NCBI GenBank assembly: GCA_015063445.1
Contig: SVUD01000033.1
Span: 1 to 22,335, forward strand
Direction of reading: 5' to 3'
Source: Oscillospiraceae bacterium
GTDB lineage: Bacteria; Bacillota_A; Clostridia; Oscillospirales; CAG-272
Length of the DNA stretch: 22,335 nt
Both the position numbers and the translations under genes were made by a program. Below the pieces are notes generated by a model. It saw only the letters and a list, made by a program, of their open reading frames with translations, had not been told where the DNA came from and ran no database searches. Each line of letters starts with the position of its first letter. The stretch's first letter is position 1. Below, piece after piece: positions 8,237-15,604 of the stretch.

Positions 8237-8625
8237 CAGAAAGGAAGGTAAACTCCAATGGGAAACTAAATGAACCAAACCGAAATCAAAAAAAGAAGGT
8301 AAGGTCCAATGAGAAATTAAATGAACCGTCCAAATGCTAAGAAACGGTAGGTACAGTCCAAAGGGAAAGTAATTAAACCATTAAAACGCTAAGAAATGGT
8401 AGGTACAGACCAAAGGAAAAGTAATTTAACCTTGAAACGCTAAGAAACGGAAGGTACGGTCCAAAGAAAAACTAAATTGATCTCAAAATGCTAAGAAATT
8501 GAAGGTAAGGTCCAATGAGAAATTAAATGAACCTATCTAAAATCAAAGAAACGTAGGTACGGTCCAATGAAAAGGTAAAAGCTTCCCAAAAAGAAAAGGT
8601 ATAATCTGATCAAACGATTTGAACA
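8237..8625 (+). repeat. Eight-unit tandem array, 51-52 nt period
   Basis: The anchor AGGTA recurs at 8246, 8297, 8349, 8401, 8452, 8503, 8555 and 8597: intervals 51, 52, 52, 51, 51, 52 and, to a degenerate last copy, 42. Each of the first seven units has a ~31-nt core (AGGTAcgGTCCAAtGaGAAA, then a TAA and often ATGAACC). A looser ~20-nt part follows, often containing CTAAGAAACGG. Units 2 and 6 have identical 31-nt cores. The period is not a multiple of three and every core has a stop, so this is not a protein repeat. Units are imperfect and gaps are short, so it is not CRISPR. Confidence 0.92.
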
Positions 8626-9131
8626 CGATTTGTTTTTCATGTAAATAATAGCGGTGTAACGCATAATCGATTCTAATTAATACCGTTAATGTCAAAAACA
8701 CGATGAAAAAGTATTAGCCGAAGGAATACCTCATACGCATCAGCGTTAAAGGTATAAGGGCAGGGAATACCGGGAAATCAAAGAAGGGCATTGGCTTAGG
8801 TTAACGATGTTAAAAGTTTTCTTAAGTAGGTATTAAAATTAAAGATTCTTGGCGAGTAAGAGTCTTTAAGTTTTGATGATTAAGTTAAGTTCTTCAAATC
8901 GGTCTCCATTTGATTGAAGTACTCCAAAATGATATATTGTTTTTGTTGTTCAAGTCATAAAAGTCAGATTGAAATTCCTTCTGAATTCGCCTCAAGCTCA
9001 TAATCCAAACGTAAGCTTATTCTCGCTTGAGAAATCAAAAAAATGAAAACGTGTTGTGTTGATTAAGAAAAGCAAAGAGGTAGACCGGGAAAGAGAGGAT
9101 AACCAAATGATGTTAGATAATAAGAGTGAAC

Positions 9132-9186
9132 ATAAGTGACCCTTGATTGCAGGAAAAAAGAGCAATCAAGGGTCACTTATTTTTTT
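9132..9186 (+). terminator. Strong terminator of the repeat-array transcript
   Basis: ATAAGTGACCCTTGATTGC (9132-9150) and its perfect reverse complement (9162-9180) form a 19-bp stem with an 11-nt loop, followed by T residues to 9186. The opposite side lacks a T run on the minus strand, so it mainly serves rightward transcription. Confidence 0.93.
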
Positions 9187-9202
9187 ATCGTTTATGAAAC
9201 TG

Positions 9203-9856
9203 TTATTGCAATATATTGTCATTGAAATCGTATGGACTGGATAAATGTATAGTATCGTTTTCCTTTACATAGCTAAAGTATATGCCGGAAAAATCGCGTC
9301 TTCGTAGATAATTTTTTGGAAAAGTAACGTTCATTTCTACGAAAAAAGATACTGCGCCCTCGTCCTCTGAAAACCAATCCGGCGAAACAATAATATTTTC
9401 AATCGCAGACACGAGCCAACCTGTTGATGTGTGGGTTTTTTGATATAAGTTCGTAGTGAAATTATCGTATTCTTTTATTACTGCGACTTTTTCTTTTATT
9501 GGATTATTATTTTTATCATATCCTTGCATCCATACTTTGCACTTGATTTGTGTTGGTTTCGGTAAACAAATATCGTTATAATCCGGAGGAATGAAAAAAA
9601 GCTTCAATTCAAGATTTTCATCGGTTGTAATTTATTTTTCTAATGGTGAAAAAAGCATCCAAATAGGTGGGGCAGGCTCTTCCGGAGCGGGTGAATTATC
9701 ATTGTTTGATTCGGAATCGTTTGAACTGACGTTCTCGTTTCCTGTAGCAGAATTATCATCAGTGGAATCGTCGTACGTTGGATGGTTACATCCAATCGTT
9801 GCAAGACAAACTAAAATCAGAACTATTCGATAAGCAAGACCTTTAATAAATTTCAT
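9203..9856 (-). pseudogene. Lipoprotein gene with one in-frame stop
   Basis: The gene starts at 9856 (ribosome-binding site AGGAAGG five nt upstream) with a lipoprotein signal peptide (MKFIKGLAYRIVLILVCLATIGC, Cys23). An Asn/Ser/Asp-rich linker follows, then APPIWMLFSPLEK and a TAA at 9632-9634. The same frame continues without a shift as ITTDENLELKLFFIPPDYND and runs to the stop at 9203-9205. The downstream segment (134 aa if begun at TTG 9605-9607) has no ribosome-binding site or signal peptide of its own. It reads as the folded domain of the same protein, about 217 codons in all. No domain is recognised. The stop may be a real nonsense mutation, a population variant or a sequencing error; a short secreted 74-aa product is also possible. 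Confidence 0.7.
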
Positions 9857-9918
9857 AACAGCCTTCCTATTCCTCTATAAAAGTTACGTAGAGTAAATGC
9901 GAATAATGAAAAATTACA

Positions 9919-9958
9919 GAAAAAATCCGAGTCAAGCGTACCTGACCCGGAATTTTTG
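9919..9958 (-). terminator. Terminator downstream of the PHP gene
   Basis: TCCGAGTCA (9926-9934) and TGACCCGGA (9943-9951) form a nine-bp stem with one G-U-type mismatch, flanked by A residues on the left and T residues on the right. Read on the minus strand it ends the gene at 9984-11009; it could work in both directions. Confidence 0.85.
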
Positions 9959-9983
9959 TTTTATATGCTTTTTATAACAAGCA

Positions 9984-11009
9984 TTATTCTTTTATAAGAT
10001 CCTCAACAAAGTATCCGTTAGTCGTAGCGTGCTTGCCGTTTTTGTCAACAACGGTAATTCTGAAGTATACGCAATGCTCGGGAACGTTAAAGGTTGCCTC
10101 GGTAACGGGCTCGCCATTTTCACTGAGCACGGTTTCCGCCTTGCGCTGCTTGTAGTTGCAGTTGATTCTGTCGGCATCAGAGCACTTTACGTGAACCTTT
10201 CCATCCTCGTACCAAAGCTCGTAAATTTCAGGTCCCTCGGAAGCGTAGAAATGTCCGTCCTCGAGAGCCTTTGTTACGGTGCGATAGTCGAGGCTGTCAG
10301 CCTTAAGCACCGTGAATGCCCAGCCGGAGTCGTTTCTTCTTTTTCCGAAGTGAACGTTGTGGTTATCGTCTGCGCCGATGCAGAATATTTTCTTACCCGA
10401 GCAGAGAATATCGTCGTAAACTCTCGGGTTATAATCGTCAAAGCCTGATGCGATGCAAGAGCCATTGAACATTTCGAAGGCGTGCATGCCCGAATAGTTG
10501 ATATAATTCGAGTAATCCTCACGTGACCACGTGGGATGATTATACGTAACGAAGAATCCCGCGTCCCTTCCTATGTTCATAATCTCGGTAATGCGCTCGC
10601 CGTTATACTGACGCTCGAAATCGGGCTGGCTCTCGTCAAATTTAACCTCATCTCTGTGGTTTACGGCATTTCCGAAGAGATATTTTGACCTGTGCCACAT
10701 AGGCTGAACGAGGTTGTCGGGCTCAAGCGCAACGAAGCAGATATGACAGGTCTTGATTATGTGATGCTCGGAAAGTCGGGGCTCGTTGATCTCCATCTCG
10801 AAGCCGTGAAGAGCGAGAAAGCTCTCATCGTTAAGCTCGTCGTGAGGCAGGAGTATATCGTGATCGGTATACGCAACTATGGAGTATCCCAGATCCTGAT
10901 ATATTTTCTTTATCTCCTCGGGAGTCTTTTTTCCGTCGGAAAAGGTTGAGTGACAGTGCAGATTTGCCTTGTAAAAATTGCCGCTCTCGGGCAAAAGATA
11001 TTTTCTCAT
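9984..11009 (-). CDS. PHP-domain metal-dependent phosphoesterase
   Basis: This 341-aa cytosolic protein has the PHP-family metal motifs: LHCHSTFSDG (H18, H20, D25), YTDHD (D49, H50), an internal HPTW and a late GADDNH. PHP domains bind two or three metal ions and hydrolyse phosphoesters such as nucleotides, histidinol phosphate or sugar phosphates. Stand-alone relatives fused to a small C-terminal beta domain, as here (about residues 250-335), are mostly uncharacterised. The ATG at 11009 has AAGGAG seven nt upstream and a good promoter at 11094-11122. It lies downstream of the AraC regulator in the same direction, but whether it belongs to the adjacent sugar cluster is uncertain. Exact substrate cannot be inferred. 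Confidence 0.88.
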   Translation of the reverse strand: MRKYLLPESGNFYKANLHCHSTFSDGKKTPEEIKKIYQDLGYSIVAYTDHDILLPHDELNDESFLALHGFEMEINEPRLSEHHIIKTCHICFVALEPDNLVQPMWHRSKYLFGNAVNHRDEVKFDESQPDFERQYNGERITEIMNIGRDAGFFVTYNHPTWSREDYSNYINYSGMHAFEMFNGSCIASGFDDYNPRVYDDILCSGKKIFCIGADDNHNVHFGKRRNDSGWAFTVLKADSLDYRTVTKALEDGHFYASEGPEIYELWYEDGKVHVKCSDADRINCNYKQRKAETVLSENGEPVTEATFNVPEHCVYFRITVVDKNGKHATTNGYFVEDLIKE

Positions 11010-11093
11010 TTTCGTTCTCCTTAGAGTTGGATAAATTGAGGAAAAGCAGCTTGTTTTTGAGCGCTTTAATTTTTTATTATTCAGTACGTGAAT

Positions 11094-11122
11094 ATTTTAG
11101 CATAGAATTAACTTTATTTCAA
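11094..11122 (-). promoter_or_regulatory. Promoter of the PHP phosphoesterase gene
   Basis: On the minus strand TTGAAA (11117-11122) and TAAAAT (11094-11099) are separated by exactly 17 nt, about 85 nt before the start codon. An AT-rich inverted repeat (AATATTTT/AAAAATATT, about 11132-11152) just upstream may be a weak terminator for the regulator gene. Confidence 0.75.
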
Positions 11123-11168
11123 TAGAAAGAGTAATATTTTCTCAAAAAATATTCTATTCGTGCGATTG

Positions 11169-12014
11169 TCAGCCTCTTGTATTATTTCGGTAATTTCTCG
11201 GCGAAGCTCCGTATTTCTCCGAAAAAAGCTTGCAGAAGTAAAAGGGATCCTCAAATCCCACCGATTCCGAAATCTCGCCGATTTTCATATCGGTGCATCT
11301 TAGTAAGCTTTCCGCATTTGAAAGACGAAGATTATTTCTGTATTCAACCGGGCTGATGCCCGACCATTTGCGGAAGCATCTGTAAAAATAAGTTTCGCTC
11401 ATTCCCGAAAGCTCTGCGTATTTTTCTATTTTTTCATTGAGGTTCCACTCGTTTGAAAACGCCTCAACGCCGCGGCGTATAGGATAATAAAAATCACTGC
11501 GCTGCGAAGCGGATTCGGAGATGAGGTCTAAAATGAGGAAAAACTCTCCTTTTATTCTCGAGATATTTTTCGCTTCCTTTTCACCCATCTTTTCTACTCT
11601 GTAAAAAACGTCAAAAAGATTTTTCAAATGAACGTCGAGCAGATTGTCGCCCCTCTTAGTGAGAACGCTTATATTATCCGAGAAGAATATTTCCTCCCGA
11701 TTTTCGTCAAACATATTAAGGTTTATCGTGCAGGTATCGATTTTAAACTCGTTTTTGTTCGTCAAACGAACGCTGTAGCGCATACCCTTTGGTATAAAGA
11801 CGATATCCCCCTTCTTAACAACGAGAGGAGGCGTATTCTCCGAGAAAAACGTTACCTCTACGTCGGTGAAGATGAAAAACAGAGCGCTTAAGGGACGCTC
11901 TTTGTCTTTATAAAGAGAAAATTCGTTTCTATGCATCCAGTTTTGCGGTAGGATGTCGAATATTTGGAAATCGAGATTTGTATAGCGCGTTTCGGATATA
12001 GGTATGATTTTCAT
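11169..12014 (-). CDS. AraC-family transcriptional regulator
   Basis: This 281-aa protein has a cupin-like sensor domain in the N-terminal half, including the VVKKGDIVFIPKGMRY strand pair typical of AraC-type effector domains. Two helix-turn-helix motifs lie in the last ~95 residues: ..YAELSGMSETYFYRCFRK and ..IGEISESVGFEDPFYFCKLF, ending in the usual P..YR. It is divergent from the transporter/glycyl-radical cluster across a 238-nt intergenic region, the usual layout for a regulator that senses a sugar or derived metabolite and activates the opposing operon. The start has only a modest G-rich ribosome-binding site (GGGGG). The inducer is unknown. Confidence 0.92.
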   Translation of the reverse strand: MKIIPISETRYTNLDFQIFDILPQNWMHRNEFSLYKDKERPLSALFFIFTDVEVTFFSENTPPLVVKKGDIVFIPKGMRYSVRLTNKNEFKIDTCTINLNMFDENREEIFFSDNISVLTKRGDNLLDVHLKNLFDVFYRVEKMGEKEAKNISRIKGEFFLILDLISESASQRSDFYYPIRRGVEAFSNEWNLNEKIEKYAELSGMSETYFYRCFRKWSGISPVEYRNNLRLSNAESLLRCTDMKIGEISESVGFEDPFYFCKLFSEKYGASPRNYRNNTRG

Positions 12015-12042
12015 TTTAAACCCCCATTCTTTATCTTAAACC

Positions 12043-12071
12043 ATTGTATCATTTTAGTGCAGAAAAATCAA
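12043..12071 (-). promoter_or_regulatory. Promoter of the AraC-type regulator
   Basis: On the minus strand TTGATT (12066-12071) and TACAAT (12043-12048) are spaced by 17 nt, just upstream of the regulator start codon at 12014. Confidence 0.7.
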
Positions 12072-12090
12072 GGTTTTTTACAATAATATA

Positions 12091-12119
12091 TTTTCACCTG
12101 CGCAAGCGTGTGGTAAAAT
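12091..12119 (+). promoter_or_regulatory. Possible promoter of the catabolic cluster
   Basis: TTTTCA (12091-12096) and TAAAAT (12114-12119) are 17 nt apart, about 130 nt before the transporter gene. The -35 is weak, as expected for a promoter needing an AraC-type activator. Candidate binding sequence would lie between this and the regulator promoter at 12043-12071. Confidence 0.4.
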
Positions 12120-12252
12120 TAATGTACTATAAGCTTTATATCGTTTACCCGGGCTTAAATATTGCAACCGCAGCCTGTGAATCGGTAATAAGAATAAGCG
12201 GAGAGCAAAAAGCAGTAAGTGATGTGACAGAACCGTATTAAAGGGAATTAAA

Positions 12253-13209
12253 ATGTTATTTTTAGTATTATTTGGCGCTCTTGTATGCCTTACCGTCAAG
12301 GGATATGCGGGCAAAAAAGTCAGCTGTAACGTTAAGGACGCAAAGGACCCGTACGTTTTCAATCTTTTGCGAATGGTATTTTGTATTGTTATAGGGCTTG
12401 GATTCGTATTTGCCGAGAATGCGCAGGATTTTCTTCTTCCCGAGTTTAAAATGATAGCAATATGCTTCTTATCGGGAATTTCCAATGCGGCATTTCTTGT
12501 TTTCTGGATGCTGGCTGTAAGAAAAAATTCAATGGTTTCAATAGACGTCGGCTTAACTCTCGGTTCTCTTATTCCGTCGATTTTATGTCTTATCTTGTTT
12601 GGTGAAGAATTTTCCATAGCCAAGATGATAGGATTTGCCCTTATTCTTTTAGCCACGTTTATTCTCGCCTCATCCTCGTCGGGAAAAACGGAAAAATCCG
12701 TAGGCGGTATAATCCTTCTTGTTTTGGCGGCGATAGGAGACGGAATGTCGGGCTTCTCGCAACAGCTTTATAAGCACTTCTATACGTCAGATGGAATGAA
12801 AGTCGGAGACGTTTTATATCCAAAGACGATTTTCCATCTTTATACGTACATATTTACGGCGCTCGTGCTTCTTTTAGTGCTTGTCGGCTATAGCGTTATG
12901 GCGCGGAAGAATAAGAAAAGCAATACCGTTAGTGAAGAAAATTGCCCCTCTGAGCGCGCGTTGTCGCTAAATATCGTTATGCATATATTCATTATGGCGG
13001 TCTGTCTGTTTGCCGCCAATTATCTGCAAACGGTTGCCACAACCGATTATAAAATGCCATCGCAGATGATGTATCCCATAATCAAAGCCGGAACACTTGC
13101 GACAGTAACCGTGGTTGCCATGGTATTCTTTGGAGAAAAGATAACGAAAAGAAGCATTATCGGTTCTCTCGTTGCGATTTCAGGCATCGTAATAATGAGT
13201 ATTCTTTAA
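12253..13209 (+). CDS. DMT-superfamily (EamA-like) transporter
   Basis: This 318-aa integral membrane protein has about ten hydrophobic segments in two halves of five, the arrangement of EamA/DMT permeases. Glu-containing ends after TM4 (LFGEEFS) and TM9 (FFGEKIT) mark the two repeats. A short hydrophilic loop (about residues 215-238) lies between TM7 and TM8. The start has AAGGGA six nt upstream. It is the first gene of the cluster and ends 9 nt before the glycyl radical enzyme, whose ribosome-binding site overlaps its stop. Context suggests it imports the pathway substrate or exports a product; the family moves sugars, amino acids, nucleosides and other metabolites. Confidence 0.85.
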   Translation: MLFLVLFGALVCLTVKGYAGKKVSCNVKDAKDPYVFNLLRMVFCIVIGLGFVFAENAQDFLLPEFKMIAICFLSGISNAAFLVFWMLAVRKNSMVSIDVGLTLGSLIPSILCLILFGEEFSIAKMIGFALILLATFILASSSSGKTEKSVGGIILLVLAAIGDGMSGFSQQLYKHFYTSDGMKVGDVLYPKTIFHLYTYIFTALVLLLVLVGYSVMARKNKKSNTVSEENCPSERALSLNIVMHIFIMAVCLFAANYLQTVATTDYKMPSQMMYPIIKAGTLATVTVVAMVFFGEKITKRSIIGSLVAISGIVIMSIL

Positions 13210-13218
13210 GGTGAAATT

Positions 13219-15438
13219 ATGAAAAGAAATATAGAAGAAGCGTGTCTGTCTCTCTCGCAAAAGCCGATTTTCGCGACCTCGGTAGAGCGTTTCAAAATAA
13301 TGAACGAAATAAAATCTCTTGAAAAGGACCTTCCTCAGCCACTGAGATTTTCAAAGCTTCTCGGCGTGTTTCTCTCCAGTGTCTCCCTGCCGATAGAGGA
13401 ATACGACATTATCCTCGGCAGATGCGTGGATAGAGAGCTTACGGAGAAAGAAGAGGCAGAGTTCCAAGCGTATCTTAAAGATCCCGATTATCCCGCTCGC
13501 CGTCTTTTCTTCGGTTCAGGGCATTGCACGTATTCGTGGGATATGCTTGTAGAAGAGGGACTCGTAGGTCTTAAGGAAAGAGTATTAAAAAGAATAGAAG
13601 AAACCGCCGACGAGGATAAGAAAATATTCCTTATGTCAATAGCGGAAGTCTACGACGCTATAATAGGCTTTATTCTGAGATACGCCAAGGCGGCGGAAAT
13701 AAAGGGAAATGTCGAGGGCAGTGAGAATCTTTATAAGATTGCGGCAGGTAAGCCCGATAGCTTTGCATCTGCGCTTCAGCTTCTGTGGATAGTTGCGTTT
13801 ATAAATTGCGCGTACATAACTGAAAACCCCACCCTCACACTTGGCAGACTTGATAAAATTCTTTACCCTTACTATAAAGCCGACGTTGAAAAGGGAATTC
13901 TTACAAGAGAGCGCGCCGCGGAATATATAACCGATTATTATTGTAAGCACAATCTTATAATGGGCAGAGGCGAGCATCAGGTCGGTGACGCCACAAATAG
14001 CACAACCTTCAAGCGTATTCTCAATTTTGATGCGCCGCAGTATCTTTTGCTTGCGGGCACGGACGAGGAGGGAAGACTCGTCGCAAACGAGCTTACGAAG
14101 CTTTTTGCCGAGTGCATAGTTTCCGAGTTTAAAAATCCCGTTATCGTCGTGAGATACGTTAAGGATATGGATAGCAATGCGCCGTATCTGTGGCAGACCT
14201 TATGCGAGAAGGCGATGAAAAGCTCTTCAATGATGTTTTATAACGACGGCAACGTTATATCTGCTTTCAAGCGAATAGGAATTCCTGATAACGAGGCGGG
14301 CAAATATTCGCATTTTGGATGCAATTGGTGCTCCCCGGGAGATAACAGCGCCTGGATGATGAGCGTTCCTAAGAGTATGCACTACAAAATAACTCGCACA
14401 CCCGAGGAGGCTAAAACCGTTGACGTACCGTATATGCGTACGAGAAGCGACCATAGCTGGCCCGAGGATTTTATGATAGTTATGCGCGAGCTTGCAGAGC
14501 GTGATCCTAAAGACGTAACGATAGAAGATTTTTATACTATGTTCTTCTCTCGTATGTCGGAATTTATAGATAAGAAGCTGAGTATTCTTTCTCTTGAGAT
14601 GAACCTAAGAAAGCGAGCTCCCTCGTCGGTTATCACGTTTGGGGACGCCTTCTTCCGTGAATCGATAAAGAATGCCGAGTGCTTCTCGGCGGGCGCAAAA
14701 TACCATTTCGAGCTTCAGGCATTCCAAATGTTCGGAACTGTTGCCGATTGCTTTATAGCGGTCGATCAGCTTGTTATGATAGATAAAAGAATCACATTAA
14801 AGCGTCTTTTGGAAGCAACAGAAGCGAATTTTGAGGGATATCCCGATGTTTTGGCAATGTGCCGAAATGCCGAAAAATACGGTATGGATACGCCTCTTTC
14901 AAATAAACACGCAGAAAGACTTTCGCATACGGCAAGTGACCTCGTTATAGAGAAAAATAAGCCTTATTTCGAGAGGGAAGGACTCTTCCTCGTACCATGT
15001 ATGCAAAGCGATACGTGGCACTTGAAGTATGGCGAGGGCTTCGGAGCAACGCCCGACGGACGACTTGCCCATACCCCGTACTCGCAAAACTCAAGACCGT
15101 CAAACGGCGCTTGTACGAGCGGAATTTGCGGTATGTTCAATTCAATGCTAAAGCTTCCTCGCGACGGACTCGTATCGGGAGCGCTTAACCTTGACGTAGA
15201 CCCTAAGGAATTTTCGGGAGAGAGCGGAAGGAAGCTGTTCGGAAAGCTTCTCGCCTCGTATTTCAATAGCGGCGGCTTGCACGCTCAGGTTAGCTTTGCG
15301 GACGTTGAGGCTCTTAAGGACGCAAAGATAAATCCGCATTTGCATAAGGACCTCAGGGTGCGTGTTACTGGATATAGCGGAATTTTCGTGGATTTCTGCG
15401 AAAGACTGCAAAACGATGTAATAGAGCGCTTCAGCTGA
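13219..15438 (+). CDS. Glycyl radical enzyme, PFL-like, unassigned subfamily
   Basis: This 739-aa protein has the PFL domain followed by the glycyl radical domain. The radical loop RVTGYSGIF places the radical glycine at G718, 21 residues from the C-terminus, as expected. The thiyl cysteine loop reads HFGCNWCSPGDN (C368, second Cys C371). Diol-dehydratase-type members usually carry GCVEP with a catalytic Glu two residues after the Cys; here that position is Trp. PFL itself has adjacent cysteines. It is therefore a glycyl radical enzyme whose reaction I cannot assign. An activase (16537) and an aldo/keto reductase follow, and a GH31 glycosidase lies in the same cluster, pointing to anaerobic C-C or C-O cleavage of a sugar-derived substrate. 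The ribosome-binding site AAGGTGA overlaps the transporter stop. Confidence 0.93.
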   Translation: MKRNIEEACLSLSQKPIFATSVERFKIMNEIKSLEKDLPQPLRFSKLLGVFLSSVSLPIEEYDIILGRCVDRELTEKEEAEFQAYLKDPDYPARRLFFGSGHCTYSWDMLVEEGLVGLKERVLKRIEETADEDKKIFLMSIAEVYDAIIGFILRYAKAAEIKGNVEGSENLYKIAAGKPDSFASALQLLWIVAFINCAYITENPTLTLGRLDKILYPYYKADVEKGILTRERAAEYITDYYCKHNLIMGRGEHQVGDATNSTTFKRILNFDAPQYLLLAGTDEEGRLVANELTKLFAECIVSEFKNPVIVVRYVKDMDSNAPYLWQTLCEKAMKSSSMMFYNDGNVISAFKRIGIPDNEAGKYSHFGCNWCSPGDNSAWMMSVPKSMHYKITRTPEEAKTVDVPYMRTRSDHSWPEDFMIVMRELAERDPKDVTIEDFYTMFFSRMSEFIDKKLSILSLEMNLRKRAPSSVITFGDAFFRESIKNAECFSAGAKYHFELQAFQMFGTVADCFIAVDQLVMIDKRITLKRLLEATEANFEGYPDVLAMCRNAEKYGMDTPLSNKHAERLSHTASDLVIEKNKPYFEREGLFLVPCMQSDTWHLKYGEGFGATPDGRLAHTPYSQNSRPSNGACTSGICGMFNSMLKLPRDGLVSGALNLDVDPKEFSGESGRKLFGKLLASYFNSGGLHAQVSFADVEALKDAKINPHLHKDLRVRVTGYSGIFVDFCERLQNDVIERFS

Positions 15439-15466
15439 AAAATAAAAATAAAAAACAGAAAAGTAC

Positions 15467-15495
15467 TTCTCAAATTGTAAATAGTGTGCTATAAT
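15467..15495 (+). promoter_or_regulatory. Internal promoter before the reductase gene
   Basis: TTCTCA (15467-15472), a 17-nt spacer and a perfect TATAAT (15490-15495) with an extended TG (TGC-TATAAT). It lies in the 166-nt gap after the glycyl radical enzyme and would allow separate expression of reductase, activase and GH31. A second TATAAT at 15545-15550 lacks a good -35. Confidence 0.65.
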
Positions 15496-15509
15496 GATTA
15501 TAATTTGCG

Positions 15510-15563
15510 GTCGAAATTCAAAAATTTCGACTTTCGATTGTCGTTATAATACTCGAAGAGTAT
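15510..15563 (+). promoter_or_regulatory. Two perfect inverted repeats in the 5' leader
   Basis: GTCGAAATT (15510-15518) pairs with AATTTCGAC (15523-15531), and ATACTC (15549-15554) with GAGTAT (15558-15563). Neither has a T run, so they are not terminators. Their place just after the internal promoter suggests operators or mRNA hairpins. Confidence 0.5.
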
Positions 15564-15604
15564 AAAATAGACGCGCTTCAATTAAAGAAGTGAGGATAAG
15601 GAAT

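Larger units (their letters stand above)
8236..9186 (+). ncRNA. Candidate ~950-nt repeat-bearing RNA
   Basis: The unit is bounded by a good promoter (8200-8229) and a perfect 19-bp terminator (9132-9186), and contains no long ORF on either strand. The first ~390 nt is a tandem repeat array. The rest can form several hairpins: ATACCT..ACGC/GCGT..AGGTAT (8726-8755), TTAAAGATTCTT/AAGAGTCTTTAA (8839-8869), CTTC..ATC/GATTGAAG (8892-8919) and CTCAAGC/GCTTGAG (8992-9032). I do not recognise a known RNA family (not tmRNA, 6S, RNase P or SRP). An 11-codon ORF (9107-9139, MMLDNKSEHK) has a possible ribosome-binding site (AGAGAGGA, 9091-9098), and its stop lies inside the terminator stem. The alternative is a decayed gene or a chain of mini-ORFs. 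RNA status is inferred from boundaries and structure only. Confidence 0.5.

Noticed and set aside
8237..8625. CRISPR array
   Set aside because: Units are imperfect along their whole length, the variable parts are short and similar to each other, and no cas genes are present.
9632..9634. Reassigned TAA codon
   Set aside because: All other genes in the window stop normally at TAA or TGA, so recoding is not supported; a nonsense mutation or error is simpler.
12044..12241. 65-aa + strand ORF in the divergent intergenic region
   Set aside because: It overlaps the regulator promoter and the likely operator region, with no family features.
15590..15604. GTG start five codons upstream for the reductase
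   Set aside because: The purine-rich ribosome-binding site overlaps this codon and is correctly spaced only for ATG 15605.
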